Shown: one piece after another, positions 4,914 to 11,784 of the stretch
Layout: the number at the start of each line of letters is the position of its first letter
How positions within the stretch are numbered: the first letter of the stretch is position 1
Origin: Rhodospirillaceae bacterium
Lineage (GTDB): Bacteria > Pseudomonadota > Alphaproteobacteria > Micavibrionales > UBA2020
Assembly: GCA_003524565.1 (NCBI GenBank)
Contig: DQGU01000254.1
Location: 1-11,784, forward strand
DNA: 11,784 bases
Direction of reading: 5' to 3'
Notes under the pieces: model-generated
What the model saw: the letters and a program-made list of their open reading frames with translations, nothing else
Told to the model about the DNA's origin: nothing
Database searches by the model: none
Made by a program: the position numbers and the translations under genes

Positions 4914-6353
4914 ATGCCCTCGCACGTCAAAACAACCGACGACCTGTTCTATGCCAAGAACCAGATGGACCCCGCCGCGGTGGAGCGTCTGGTCACGCAG
5001 AACCTGACCGAAGCCGACGACGGGGAGCTGTATCTTGAATACGTCCAGTCCGAATTTTTCAGCTGGGACGACGGCCGCCTGAAAACCTGCACCTATGATA
5101 CAGACATGGGCTTTGGCCTGCGCGCCGTTGCGGGCGAAACCTTCGGCTATGCCCATTCCAGCGAGATGAGCGAAAAAGCCATCGCCCGCGCGGGCGATAC
5201 CGTGCGCAGCGTCGCACAGGGCTATGGCGGCAAAATGGATATCGCGCCGCAAAAAACCAATCACCAGCTCTACAGCGACGACAACCCGCTGCTGCAAATC
5301 CCGTTCGAGAAGAAAGTCCAGCTGCTGCAGGACATCGACGCCTATGCCCGCCAGAAAGACAGCCGCGTGAAACAGGTATCCGTGCAGCTGGCCGCATCGT
5401 GGAAAGCCGTGCAGATTTTGCGCGCGGGCGGCGAAAAAACCGCCGATGTGCGCCCGCTGGTGCGCATGAACGTGTCTGTTTACGTCGAAGACGCGAATGG
5501 CCGCATGGAAGACGGCTATCACGGCATGGGCGGGCGCTATAGCTATGAAAGCATTTTTGACGAACGCACATGGAAAAGCGCGGTGGACGAAGCCTTCCGT
5601 CAGGCGCTTGTGAACCTTGACGCCGTTGCGACCCCGGCGGGTGAAATGACGCTGGTGCTGGGCGCAGGCTGGCCGGGCATTTTGCTGCACGAAGCCATCG
5701 GCCACGGGCTGGAGGGTGATTTCAACCGCAAGCTGACCTCCGCCTTCTCCGGCCTTATCGGTGAACAGGTCGCCGCGCGCGGCGTCACCGTCGTTGACGA
5801 CGGCACACTGCCGAACCGCCGCGGCTCCATCACCATCGATGACGAAGGCACGCCGTCACAGCGCAACGTGCTTATCGAAGACGGTATTTTGGTCGGCTAT
5901 TTGCAGGACCGCATGAACGCGCGCCTGATGGGCGTTAAATCCACCGGCAACGGCCGCCGCGAAAGCTACGCCGACCACCCCATGCCGCGCATGACCAATA
6001 CCGTGATGCTGAACGGCGGGCATAGCCGCGACGAAATTCTGTCTTCCGTCAAAAAAGGCCTTTATGCCGTGAATTTCGGCGGCGGTCAGGTTGATATCAC
6101 CTCCGGCAAGTTCGTGTTCGAAGCATCCGAAGCCTACCTGATTGAAAACGGCAAAATCGGCGCACCGGTCAAAGGCGCCACGCTGATTGGTAACGGGCCG
6201 GATGCGCTGACCAAAGTCAAAATGGTCGGCAACGACATGAAACTCGACGACGGCATCGGCACCTGCGGCAAAGAAGGCCAGAGCGTGCCCGTCGGCGTCG
6301 GCCAGCCCACCTTGCGTATCGACGGCCTCACCGTCGGCGGGACGGAAACCTGA
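4914..6353 (+). CDS. tldD: Metallopeptidase TldD
   Basis: With start ATG 4914 the protein is 479 aa, close to E. coli TldD. The frame extends further upstream, but AGGA lies 9 nt before this ATG and the extra residues look non-coding. TldD pairs with TldE (PmbA) to form a cytosolic zinc peptidase that degrades unfolded or flexible peptides; in E. coli it matures microcin B17 and degrades the antitoxin CcdA. The zinc-binding HEAIGHGLEGDFNRK motif begins at His259, with Glu260 and His263. The conserved GTCGKEGQ cysteine, a further metal ligand, is Cys451. The N-terminal third shows the usual family fold (FFSWDDGRLK, MGFGLRAV). No pmbA/tldE is present in the window. The next gene's ATG overlaps its stop codon. 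Confidence 0.96.
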   Translation: MPSHVKTTDDLFYAKNQMDPAAVERLVTQNLTEADDGELYLEYVQSEFFSWDDGRLKTCTYDTDMGFGLRAVAGETFGYAHSSEMSEKAIARAGDTVRSVAQGYGGKMDIAPQKTNHQLYSDDNPLLQIPFEKKVQLLQDIDAYARQKDSRVKQVSVQLAASWKAVQILRAGGEKTADVRPLVRMNVSVYVEDANGRMEDGYHGMGGRYSYESIFDERTWKSAVDEAFRQALVNLDAVATPAGEMTLVLGAGWPGILLHEAIGHGLEGDFNRKLTSAFSGLIGEQVAARGVTVVDDGTLPNRRGSITIDDEGTPSQRNVLIEDGILVGYLQDRMNARLMGVKSTGNGRRESYADHPMPRMTNTVMLNGGHSRDEILSSVKKGLYAVNFGGGQVDITSGKFVFEASEAYLIENGKIGAPVKGATLIGNGPDALTKVKMVGNDMKLDDGIGTCGKEGQSVPVGVGQPTLRIDGLTVGGTET

Positions 6354-6943
6354 TGCGCCCCCTTCTCGCACTTGTCCCTTGTGTTTTTCTCGCGCTCTGT
6401 GCGGGCGGGTTTTTCATGCCCGCCGCGCTCAGCCCCGCCCCTGCTTTCGCGCAAAGCTCCGCCAGCAGCGAAGACCCTTACCTCAAGGAATACAGGGTGC
6501 GCGCCGGACGCCGCATGACCAATACTAACCAAGGTCTTTCCACAGGTGGCCGCATCGGCGTCGAGGACAGCGCCGCCGCACTGGCCGCCGAAGAAGAAGC
6601 CCTGCGCAAAAAAGCAGAAAAAAAAGCGGCCGAAGCCGCCAAGAAAAAACAAGACACCGCCCCCGCAAACGCGGTGCCGTGCCAGAGCCTTGAAGATTTG
6701 CTGAAAATCATCGTCGGCCAGCGCCGCCTTGGTTATCTGGCCGATGCCGTCGATAACGGCGGCACGGTGCACATGTGGTTTGTCAGCAATGTGCGCCGCG
6801 AATGGGTATCCATCACCGTCGCGCAGGATTTGACCGCCTGCATCACCGCGGAAGGTAGCGCATGGAATTACGCGCTCGAGCCCATGAAATCAGGCGCCAA
6901 CCTTGAAGACGTAAGCGCAGAAGAACTGCCCGCGCAGGAATAG
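6353..6943 (+). CDS. Secreted protein of unknown function, coupled to tldD
   Basis: A 196-aa protein with a clear signal peptide: residues 1-33 (MRPLLALVPCVFLALCAGGF and on), with a probable cleavage after AFA (31-33). Residues ~72-103 are an Ala/Glu/Lys-rich helical or coiled-coil segment. Residues ~108-176 form a compact domain with Cys110 and Cys163, which could form a disulfide, and the pattern VSNVRREWVSITVAQDLTAC, then EGSAWNYALE. The spacing 'C...L...GG.V......R.W......C....G..W' is familiar from uncharacterised periplasmic alphaproteobacterial proteins. The ATG overlaps the tldD TGA by one base, so translation is probably coupled and the genes co-transcribed. The domain resemblance is from memory, not from a search. 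A periplasmic protein coupled to a cytosolic peptidase gives no obvious shared function. Confidence 0.8.
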   Translation: MRPLLALVPCVFLALCAGGFFMPAALSPAPAFAQSSASSEDPYLKEYRVRAGRRMTNTNQGLSTGGRIGVEDSAAALAAEEEALRKKAEKKAAEAAKKKQDTAPANAVPCQSLEDLLKIIVGQRRLGYLADAVDNGGTVHMWFVSNVRREWVSITVAQDLTACITAEGSAWNYALEPMKSGANLEDVSAEELPAQE

Positions 6944-6946
6944 GCT

Positions 6947-8362
6947 TTATTTCAAGCCGCCGCCCAGCGTTTTATAAAGCGTGACCAGATTGCTCAGGCG
7001 TTGCTGCTGCACCTGAATTTCACCCTGCTGCGCGCTGTAGAGCGAGCGCTGCGCATCCAGCACGTTGAGGTAGCTATCCACCCCCTGCTTATAGCGCAGC
7101 TGCGACAGGTCGTATGCGTTTTGCGTGGCGCCGACCAGCGCGGATTGCGCCTGCAACTGGTCGCTATAGGTGCCGCGCGCCGCCAGTTCGTCCGCGACTT
7201 CGCGGAAAGCGGTCTGGATGGCCTTTTCATACGATGCCACCGCAATTTTCTGCTGCGTTTCGGCCAGTTCAAGGTTGGCGACATTCGCCCCGCCTTCGAA
7301 AATCGGCACCGTCAGTTGCGGCGCGAAGCTCCACGCAAGGCCGCTGCCTGATTTGAACAGGTCGGAAAGGCTGGAGCTGGCAAGACCCAGCGAGCCCGTC
7401 AAACTGATACGCGGGAAAAACGCCGCGCGCGCCGCGCCGATATTGGCATTGGCGCCTTTGAGCGTATATTCCGCCTGCAAAACATCCGGACGGTTCAAAA
7501 GAACATCCGACGGCAGACCTGCGGGCAGGTTTTCCATGATAAGCGTATCGTCGAGCGTTTCATTCGCCGTATCGACCGTCACGTCCGCCGCGCCGACCAG
7601 CAGCGCCAGCGCGTTTTTATCCTGCGCCACGCGGCGTTTATATTGCGCAAGGTTGGTGCGCGCCGTTTCAACCGACGTGCGTGCCTGCGACACATCCAGC
7701 TGGGAGCCGATACCCGCATCAAAACTGCGTTCAATCAGCGTAAAAGATTCCTGCTGCGCGGCCAGCGTTTCTTCGGTCAGTTTCAGCAGCTTTTCATCGG
7801 CCAGCAGGCTCAGGTAGGCATTGGCAACTTCGGCCACCAGTGCGATTTGCACGGATTTGCGCGCTTCGTCCGTGGCCAGATAATCCTGCAGCGCCTTTTC
7901 GTTCAGGCTGCGGATACGGCCGAAGACGTCCAGTTCAAACGCCGTGGTTGCGACATTCGCGGTATATTGCGACGAAATGGCATCGCGCCCCGTGCTGCTG
8001 GCGTTTTCGGGCACGCCCTGACGCGACATGCCCGTGCCCGCCTGCACCGACGGCACAAGCTCGGCACGCTGCACGCGGTAGGCCGCGCGCGCCGCCTCCA
8101 CATTCAGCGCCGCCACGCGCAGGTCGCGGTTGTTTTCAAGCGCCGCGCCAATCAGGCGTTGCAGATTCTGGGAGCGGAAAAACTCCTGCCACCCCGTCTC
8201 AACCGCGCTTTTTGCCGCCAGCTCCGCCGGCGCCTGATAGGCCGCGCCCGAAGGCCATGCCGCCGCCACCGGCGATGCCGGACGCAGATATTCGGGTATC
8301 ATGTTGCAGCCGCCCAGAAAGGTGGTCAGCATCAGCGCCGCGATGAAGGGTTGTTTACGCAT
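6947..8362 (-). CDS. RND efflux outer-membrane channel lipoprotein (NodT/OprM family)
   Basis: From ATG 8362 the protein is 471 aa. It has a lipoprotein signal peptide with lipobox L-G-G-C (MRKQPFIAALMLTTFLGGC; lipidated Cys19). It then shows the two repeated TolC-like alpha-barrel halves: 'LIGAALENNRDLRVAALNVE', 'YLSLLADEKLLKLTEETLAA', 'RPDVLQAEYTLKGANANIGA' (the family-typical RPD...A.. segment), 'AAFFPRISLTGSLG' and a C-terminal 'RYKQGVDSYLNVLDAQRSLY'. It forms the outer-membrane duct of the tripartite pump. I chose ATG 8362 because GGAG precedes it and the signal peptide starts compactly; ATG 8386 is also in frame without a ribosome site. It overlaps the pump gene by 8 nt (8355-8362), so it is coupled to it. 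Only 3 bp separate its stop from the plus-strand gene ending at 6943. Confidence 0.95.
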   Translation of the reverse strand: MRKQPFIAALMLTTFLGGCNMIPEYLRPASPVAAAWPSGAAYQAPAELAAKSAVETGWQEFFRSQNLQRLIGAALENNRDLRVAALNVEAARAAYRVQRAELVPSVQAGTGMSRQGVPENASSTGRDAISSQYTANVATTAFELDVFGRIRSLNEKALQDYLATDEARKSVQIALVAEVANAYLSLLADEKLLKLTEETLAAQQESFTLIERSFDAGIGSQLDVSQARTSVETARTNLAQYKRRVAQDKNALALLVGAADVTVDTANETLDDTLIMENLPAGLPSDVLLNRPDVLQAEYTLKGANANIGAARAAFFPRISLTGSLGLASSSLSDLFKSGSGLAWSFAPQLTVPIFEGGANVANLELAETQQKIAVASYEKAIQTAFREVADELAARGTYSDQLQAQSALVGATQNAYDLSQLRYKQGVDSYLNVLDAQRSLYSAQQGEIQVQQQRLSNLVTLYKTLGGGLK

Positions 8363-11300
8363 GGGGGCTGCTCTCCGCATTTTCATCAGTTGTTACGTCT
8401 GCCGTGCCGCCGGATTTTTTGGCAAAGATGCGTTTGATAATCACAAAGAACATCGGCACGAAGAAAATAGCAATAAACGTCGCCGATGCCATCCCCCCGA
8501 TAACGGCGATGCCGATGGCGTTGCGGCTGGCCGACCCCGCCCCGGACGAAACCGCCAGCGGCGTCACGCCCAGAATAAACGCCATAGACGTCATGATAAT
8601 CGGGCGCAGGCGCATTTCGGCGGCGGTCATGGCCGCTTCGAACAGGTCTTTGCCTTGGTCTTCATACAGCTCCTTGGCAAATTCCACGATAAGAATGGCG
8701 TTCTTGGCCGTCAAACCGACGGTGGTCAAAAGCGCGACCTGAAAATAAACGTCGTTGGTAAGCCCCGCCGCATAGGTCGCCCCGACCGCGCCGACAATCC
8801 CGAGCGGCACGACCATCATGACCGAAAACGGCACAGACCAGCTTTCATACAGCGCCGCAAGGCAGAGGAATACAACCAGCAGCGAAATCGCATACAGCAT
8901 GCCTGTTTGCGCGCCCGCCTGTAGTTCCTCGTATGACAGGCCTGTCCATTCGTAACCAATCCCTGCGGGCAGGGTTTTGGCGATACGCTCAACCTCCGCC
9001 ATCGCCGCGCCGGAGCTGACGCCCGGTGCGGGCGAGCCGTTCATGTTACGCGATGAAATGCCGTTATAACGCTCCAGCTTGGGCGAGCCGAACGTCCAGT
9101 GAGCGGAAGCGATGGTGGAAAAAGGCACCATCTGCCCGCTGCCGTTGCGCACATACCACTTGTTCACATCTTCGGGCAGCATGCGGAAGGGCGCATCACC
9201 CTGCATGTAAACACGTTTAATGCGGCCATCATGCAGGAAGTCGTTGATGTAGGAAGAACCCCATGCGGTTTGCAGCGTCGCGTTGATGTCGGCAATGGAA
9301 ATGCCGAGCGCGCTCGCCTTTTCCCTATCCACATCGACCTTGTACTGCGGCACGTCGTCGAGGCCGTTGGGGCGCGTGCCGACCAGAAGCGGGCTCTGAC
9401 TTGCCGTGCCCATGAACTGGTTGCGCGCGGCCATCAGCGCCTCGTGCCCAAGGCCTGCCTGGTCCACCAGCTGCAGGTTGAAACCGGCGACGTTGCCCAA
9501 TTCGCGGATGGCGGGCGGGAAGAAAGAAAACACCATCGCATCCTTGATTTTCGACAGGTTCGCCATGGCCTTTTCAGACAGGGCGAAAACGCTCTGGTCG
9601 TCGCGCGTGCGCTCGTCCCAGTCTTTCAGGCGCACGAAGCCCATGGCGGAATTCTGCCCGCGCCCCGCGAAGTTGAAACCGACAACGCTGAACACACTGG
9701 TGACGGATTCTTTTTCGTCTTCGAGGAAGTATTTTTCCATTTGCTTGACGCTTTCCAGCGTGCGCTCGGTCGTTGCGCCGGGGGGCGTTGTGACCTGCAC
9801 GAACATCAAACCCTGGTCTTCATCGGGCAAGAACGACGTCGGCACACGCATGAACAACGCGACCAGACCGCCAATAACCAGCGCATACAAAAGAAGCGAA
9901 CGCACAGGGCGGCGCGCCATATAGGCGGACGTGCCGCGGTATCCGCGCTTGCTGCGGTCGAACACGCGGTTGAACCAGCCGAAGAAACCCTTGCGCGCGA
10001 GGCTATGACCATGTTTATGCGGCTTCAGGATAGTCGCGCAAAGTGCGGGCGTCAAAACCAGCGCCACCAGCACCGACAGCGCCATGGATGACACGATGGT
10101 CAGCGAAAACTGACGGTAAATCGCACCGGTGGAGCCGCTGAAAAATGCCATGGGGACGAAAACCGCAGACAGCACCAGCGCGATACCGACCAGCGCGCCC
10201 GTAATCTGCCCCATGGATTTGCGTGTGGCGTCACGCGGGGAAAGACCGTCTTCTTCCATCACCCGCTCCACGTTTTCGACAACCACGATGGCGTCGTCAA
10301 CCAAAAGCCCGATGGCCAGAACCATGGCGAACATGGTCAGCGTGTTGATGGTAAAGCCGAAAGCCGCCAGAACGCCAAAGGTACCCAAAAGAACAATCGG
10401 CACCGCAATCGTCGGTATCAGCGTCGCGCGGAAGCTTTGCAGGAACAAATACATGACAAGGAAGACCAGCACGACGGCCTCGATAAGCGTATGAATAACG
10501 CTTTCAATCGACAGGCGCACGAAGGGCGTGGTGTCGTAGGGGTAGAAAATATCCACGTCTTCGGGCAGGAAGTCTTTCAGCTCGGCAATTTTCGCCTTCA
10601 CGTTATCGGCGGTTTCAAGCGCGTTTGCGCCCGTCGCCAGACTGACACCCATCCCCGCGGCAGGCTTGCCGTTAAAGCGCGCGACGATGTCATAGCTTTG
10701 CACGCCCAGCTCCAGCCGCGCGACGTCTTTCAGACGCACTTGCGAGCCGTCGGTATTCACGCGCAGCAAAATATCGCCGAATTCATCCGCCGTGCGCAGC
10801 TTGGATTGCGCCATGATGGTGGCGTTGAGCTGTTGCCCTTCGACCGCCGGATTGCCGCCCAGCTGCCCCGCCGATACGTCCACGTTCTGCGCGCGAATGG
10901 CCGCACTGACATCCGCCGTCGTCAGGTTGAAGCTGTACATTTTATTAGGGTCGAGCCAGACGCGCATGGCATAGGGCTGGCCGAAAACCGTCAAGCTGCC
11001 CACACCCGGCACGCGGCTGAGCGGGTCCACCATGCGGGAGTTCAGCAAATCCGAAATCTTGTACTGGTCCGTATCCCCGCTTTTAGAGAAAAAGGCCGCG
11101 ACCATCAAAAAGCCGGATGTGGATTTGTTCACGACCACACCCTGCTGCTGCACTTCCTGCGGCAAAAGCGGCAATGCGGATTGCAGTTTGTTTTGCACCT
11201 GCACCTGCGCGATATCGGGGTCGGCTTCCGGCTCGAACGTCAGGGTGACCTGCACGTTACCCGTGCCGTCGCTGGTGGAGGAGAAATAGCGCAAAAAGTC

Positions 11301-11516
11301 GATACCCGTCAGGCGCTGTTCAATCACCTGCGTGACGCTGTTTTCCAGCGTTTCGGCAGAAGCACCGGGGTAGCTCGCCGAAATCGTCACCGACGGCGGC
11401 GCGATTTGCGGATACTGTTCGACCGGCAGCGTCATGATAGACAGCGCACCCGCCAGCATAATCACAATGGAGATAACCCAGGCAAAAACCGGATGGTCTA
11501 TAAAAAATCTGGACAT
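8355..11516 (-). CDS. RND (HAE-1 family) multidrug efflux pump, AcrB/MexB-like
   Basis: From ATG 11516 (GGAAG 7 nt before it) the protein is 1053 aa; AcrB is 1049. A TTG two codons earlier is less likely. The inner-membrane proton/drug antiporter signatures are in place: first transmembrane helix after SRFFIDHPVFAWV; porter domain; proton relay in TM4, GLLVDDAIVVVENVER with Asp407 and Asp408 at the same numbers as in AcrB; TM10 lysine in GLTAKNAILIVEF (Lys938); and the binding-pocket loop GFNFAGRGQN with Phe614 and Phe616. All key residues are present, so the pump should be functional. Substrates cannot be read from sequence; multidrug export is inferred from the family. It follows the membrane-fusion protein by 44 nt and overlaps the outer-membrane channel gene, a mexAB-oprM-like arrangement. 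The operon promoter lies outside the window. Confidence 0.96.
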   Translation of the reverse strand: MSRFFIDHPVFAWVISIVIMLAGALSIMTLPVEQYPQIAPPSVTISASYPGASAETLENSVTQVIEQRLTGIDFLRYFSSTSDGTGNVQVTLTFEPEADPDIAQVQVQNKLQSALPLLPQEVQQQGVVVNKSTSGFLMVAAFFSKSGDTDQYKISDLLNSRMVDPLSRVPGVGSLTVFGQPYAMRVWLDPNKMYSFNLTTADVSAAIRAQNVDVSAGQLGGNPAVEGQQLNATIMAQSKLRTADEFGDILLRVNTDGSQVRLKDVARLELGVQSYDIVARFNGKPAAGMGVSLATGANALETADNVKAKIAELKDFLPEDVDIFYPYDTTPFVRLSIESVIHTLIEAVVLVFLVMYLFLQSFRATLIPTIAVPIVLLGTFGVLAAFGFTINTLTMFAMVLAIGLLVDDAIVVVENVERVMEEDGLSPRDATRKSMGQITGALVGIALVLSAVFVPMAFFSGSTGAIYRQFSLTIVSSMALSVLVALVLTPALCATILKPHKHGHSLARKGFFGWFNRVFDRSKRGYRGTSAYMARRPVRSLLLYALVIGGLVALFMRVPTSFLPDEDQGLMFVQVTTPPGATTERTLESVKQMEKYFLEDEKESVTSVFSVVGFNFAGRGQNSAMGFVRLKDWDERTRDDQSVFALSEKAMANLSKIKDAMVFSFFPPAIRELGNVAGFNLQLVDQAGLGHEALMAARNQFMGTASQSPLLVGTRPNGLDDVPQYKVDVDREKASALGISIADINATLQTAWGSSYINDFLHDGRIKRVYMQGDAPFRMLPEDVNKWYVRNGSGQMVPFSTIASAHWTFGSPKLERYNGISSRNMNGSPAPGVSSGAAMAEVERIAKTLPAGIGYEWTGLSYEELQAGAQTGMLYAISLLVVFLCLAALYESWSVPFSVMMVVPLGIVGAVGATYAAGLTNDVYFQVALLTTVGLTAKNAILIVEFAKELYEDQGKDLFEAAMTAAEMRLRPIIMTSMAFILGVTPLAVSSGAGSASRNAIGIAVIGGMASATFIAIFFVPMFFVIIKRIFAKKSGGTADVTTDENAESSPHA

Positions 11517-11560
11517 GTGCAAACTTCCGACTGAAAACGGCGCGAAGACGAAGCGTCAGG

Positions 11561-11784
11561 TTAATCCTGCTTCGCTGCGGCGGGCTGTGCTTGGGGTTCC
11601 TGTTTATCTTGGGCGGGCGCGGGCCTATGATCTGGCGCAGCCTGTTCTGCGGCAGGCGCGTCAGGGGCGCCGGCCGCAACCGGATTGACCTTGGCGCCGG
11701 GCCGGATTTTCTGCACGCCTTCGATCACGACGCGCGCGCCATCTTCAAGCCCCGCGGCAACCAGCCATTTATCACCGACCGCAC
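11561..11784 (-). CDS. RND efflux membrane-fusion protein (AcrA/MexA-like), C-terminal part
   Basis: The gene runs off the window edge; only its last 73 residues are visible, in the frame ending TAA at 11563-11561. AVGDKWLVAAGLEDGARVVI followed by EGVQKIRPGAKVNP matches the membrane-proximal end of AcrA-type periplasmic adaptors, which usually has 'G..W.V..GL..G..VV..G.....PG..V'. A ~40-residue Ala/Pro/Gln-rich tail follows (APDAPAAEQAAPDHRPAPAQ and on), low complexity and probably disordered. It is the first gene of the three-gene pump operon, joining the inner-membrane pump to the outer-membrane channel; the next gene starts 44 nt downstream. Confidence 0.88.
   Translation of the reverse strand, partial: AVGDKWLVAAGLEDGARVVIEGVQKIRPGAKVNPVAAGAPDAPAAEQAAPDHRPAPAQDKQEPQAQPAAAKQD

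Noticed and set aside
4761..5705. Minus-strand 314-codon open frame
   Set aside because: It is antisense to tldD, which has all family motifs; the translation is compositionally biased.
11517..11522. TTG start two codons before the pump ATG
   Set aside because: ATG 11516 has GGAAG at ideal spacing and gives AcrB-like numbering (Asp407/Asp408).
9099..11534. Long plus-strand open frames opposite the efflux pump gene
   Set aside because: They are antisense shadows of a clearly conserved RND pump gene; the His/Arg-rich translations are not protein-like.

Overview
The window reads as chromosomal DNA of a Gram-negative proteobacterium, most likely an alphaproteobacterium. The supports are a lipoprotein outer-membrane factor of NodT type, a secreted protein whose Cys/Trp-spaced C-terminal domain resembles uncharacterised alphaproteobacterial periplasmic proteins, and a methylcrotonyl-CoA carboxylase beta subunit. 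The taxonomic call is an inference from protein style, not a database result. Most of the window is ordinary housekeeping or accessory metabolism. I did not find a convincing new multi-gene system.

Layout: (a) Positions 1-~235 look foreign to the rest. They hold the 3' end of a minus-strand gene with different codon use, cut off next to a small inverted repeat. This may be an assembly chimera or a rearrangement point. (b) ~238-1017 (+) is an unrecognised soluble protein with an uncertain start. (c) 1065-1090 is a near-perfect REP-like palindrome between convergent genes. (d) 1134-4734 (-) is a run of five genes. In transcription order they are a 60-aa small protein, an ankyrin-repeat protein, an 80-aa small protein related to the 60-aa one, mccB, and a membrane protein of unknown role 3 bp after mccB. 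mccB has its own recognisable promoter, overlapped by a long dyad. (e) 4914-6943 (+) is tldD followed by a secreted protein whose ATG overlaps the tldD stop. (f) 6947-11784 (-) is a tripartite RND efflux operon: end of the membrane-fusion protein, AcrB-like pump, then outer-membrane lipoprotein channel.

How the genes work together: the three efflux genes form one pump spanning both membranes, and the last two overlap by 8 nt. TldD is half of the TldD/TldE peptidase; its TldE (PmbA) partner is not in the window. MccB needs a biotin-carrying alpha subunit, also absent here. The small-protein/ankyrin cluster has no assignable function, but the two small proteins are clearly related to each other. 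The tldD and efflux units run tail to tail with only 3 bp between stop codons.
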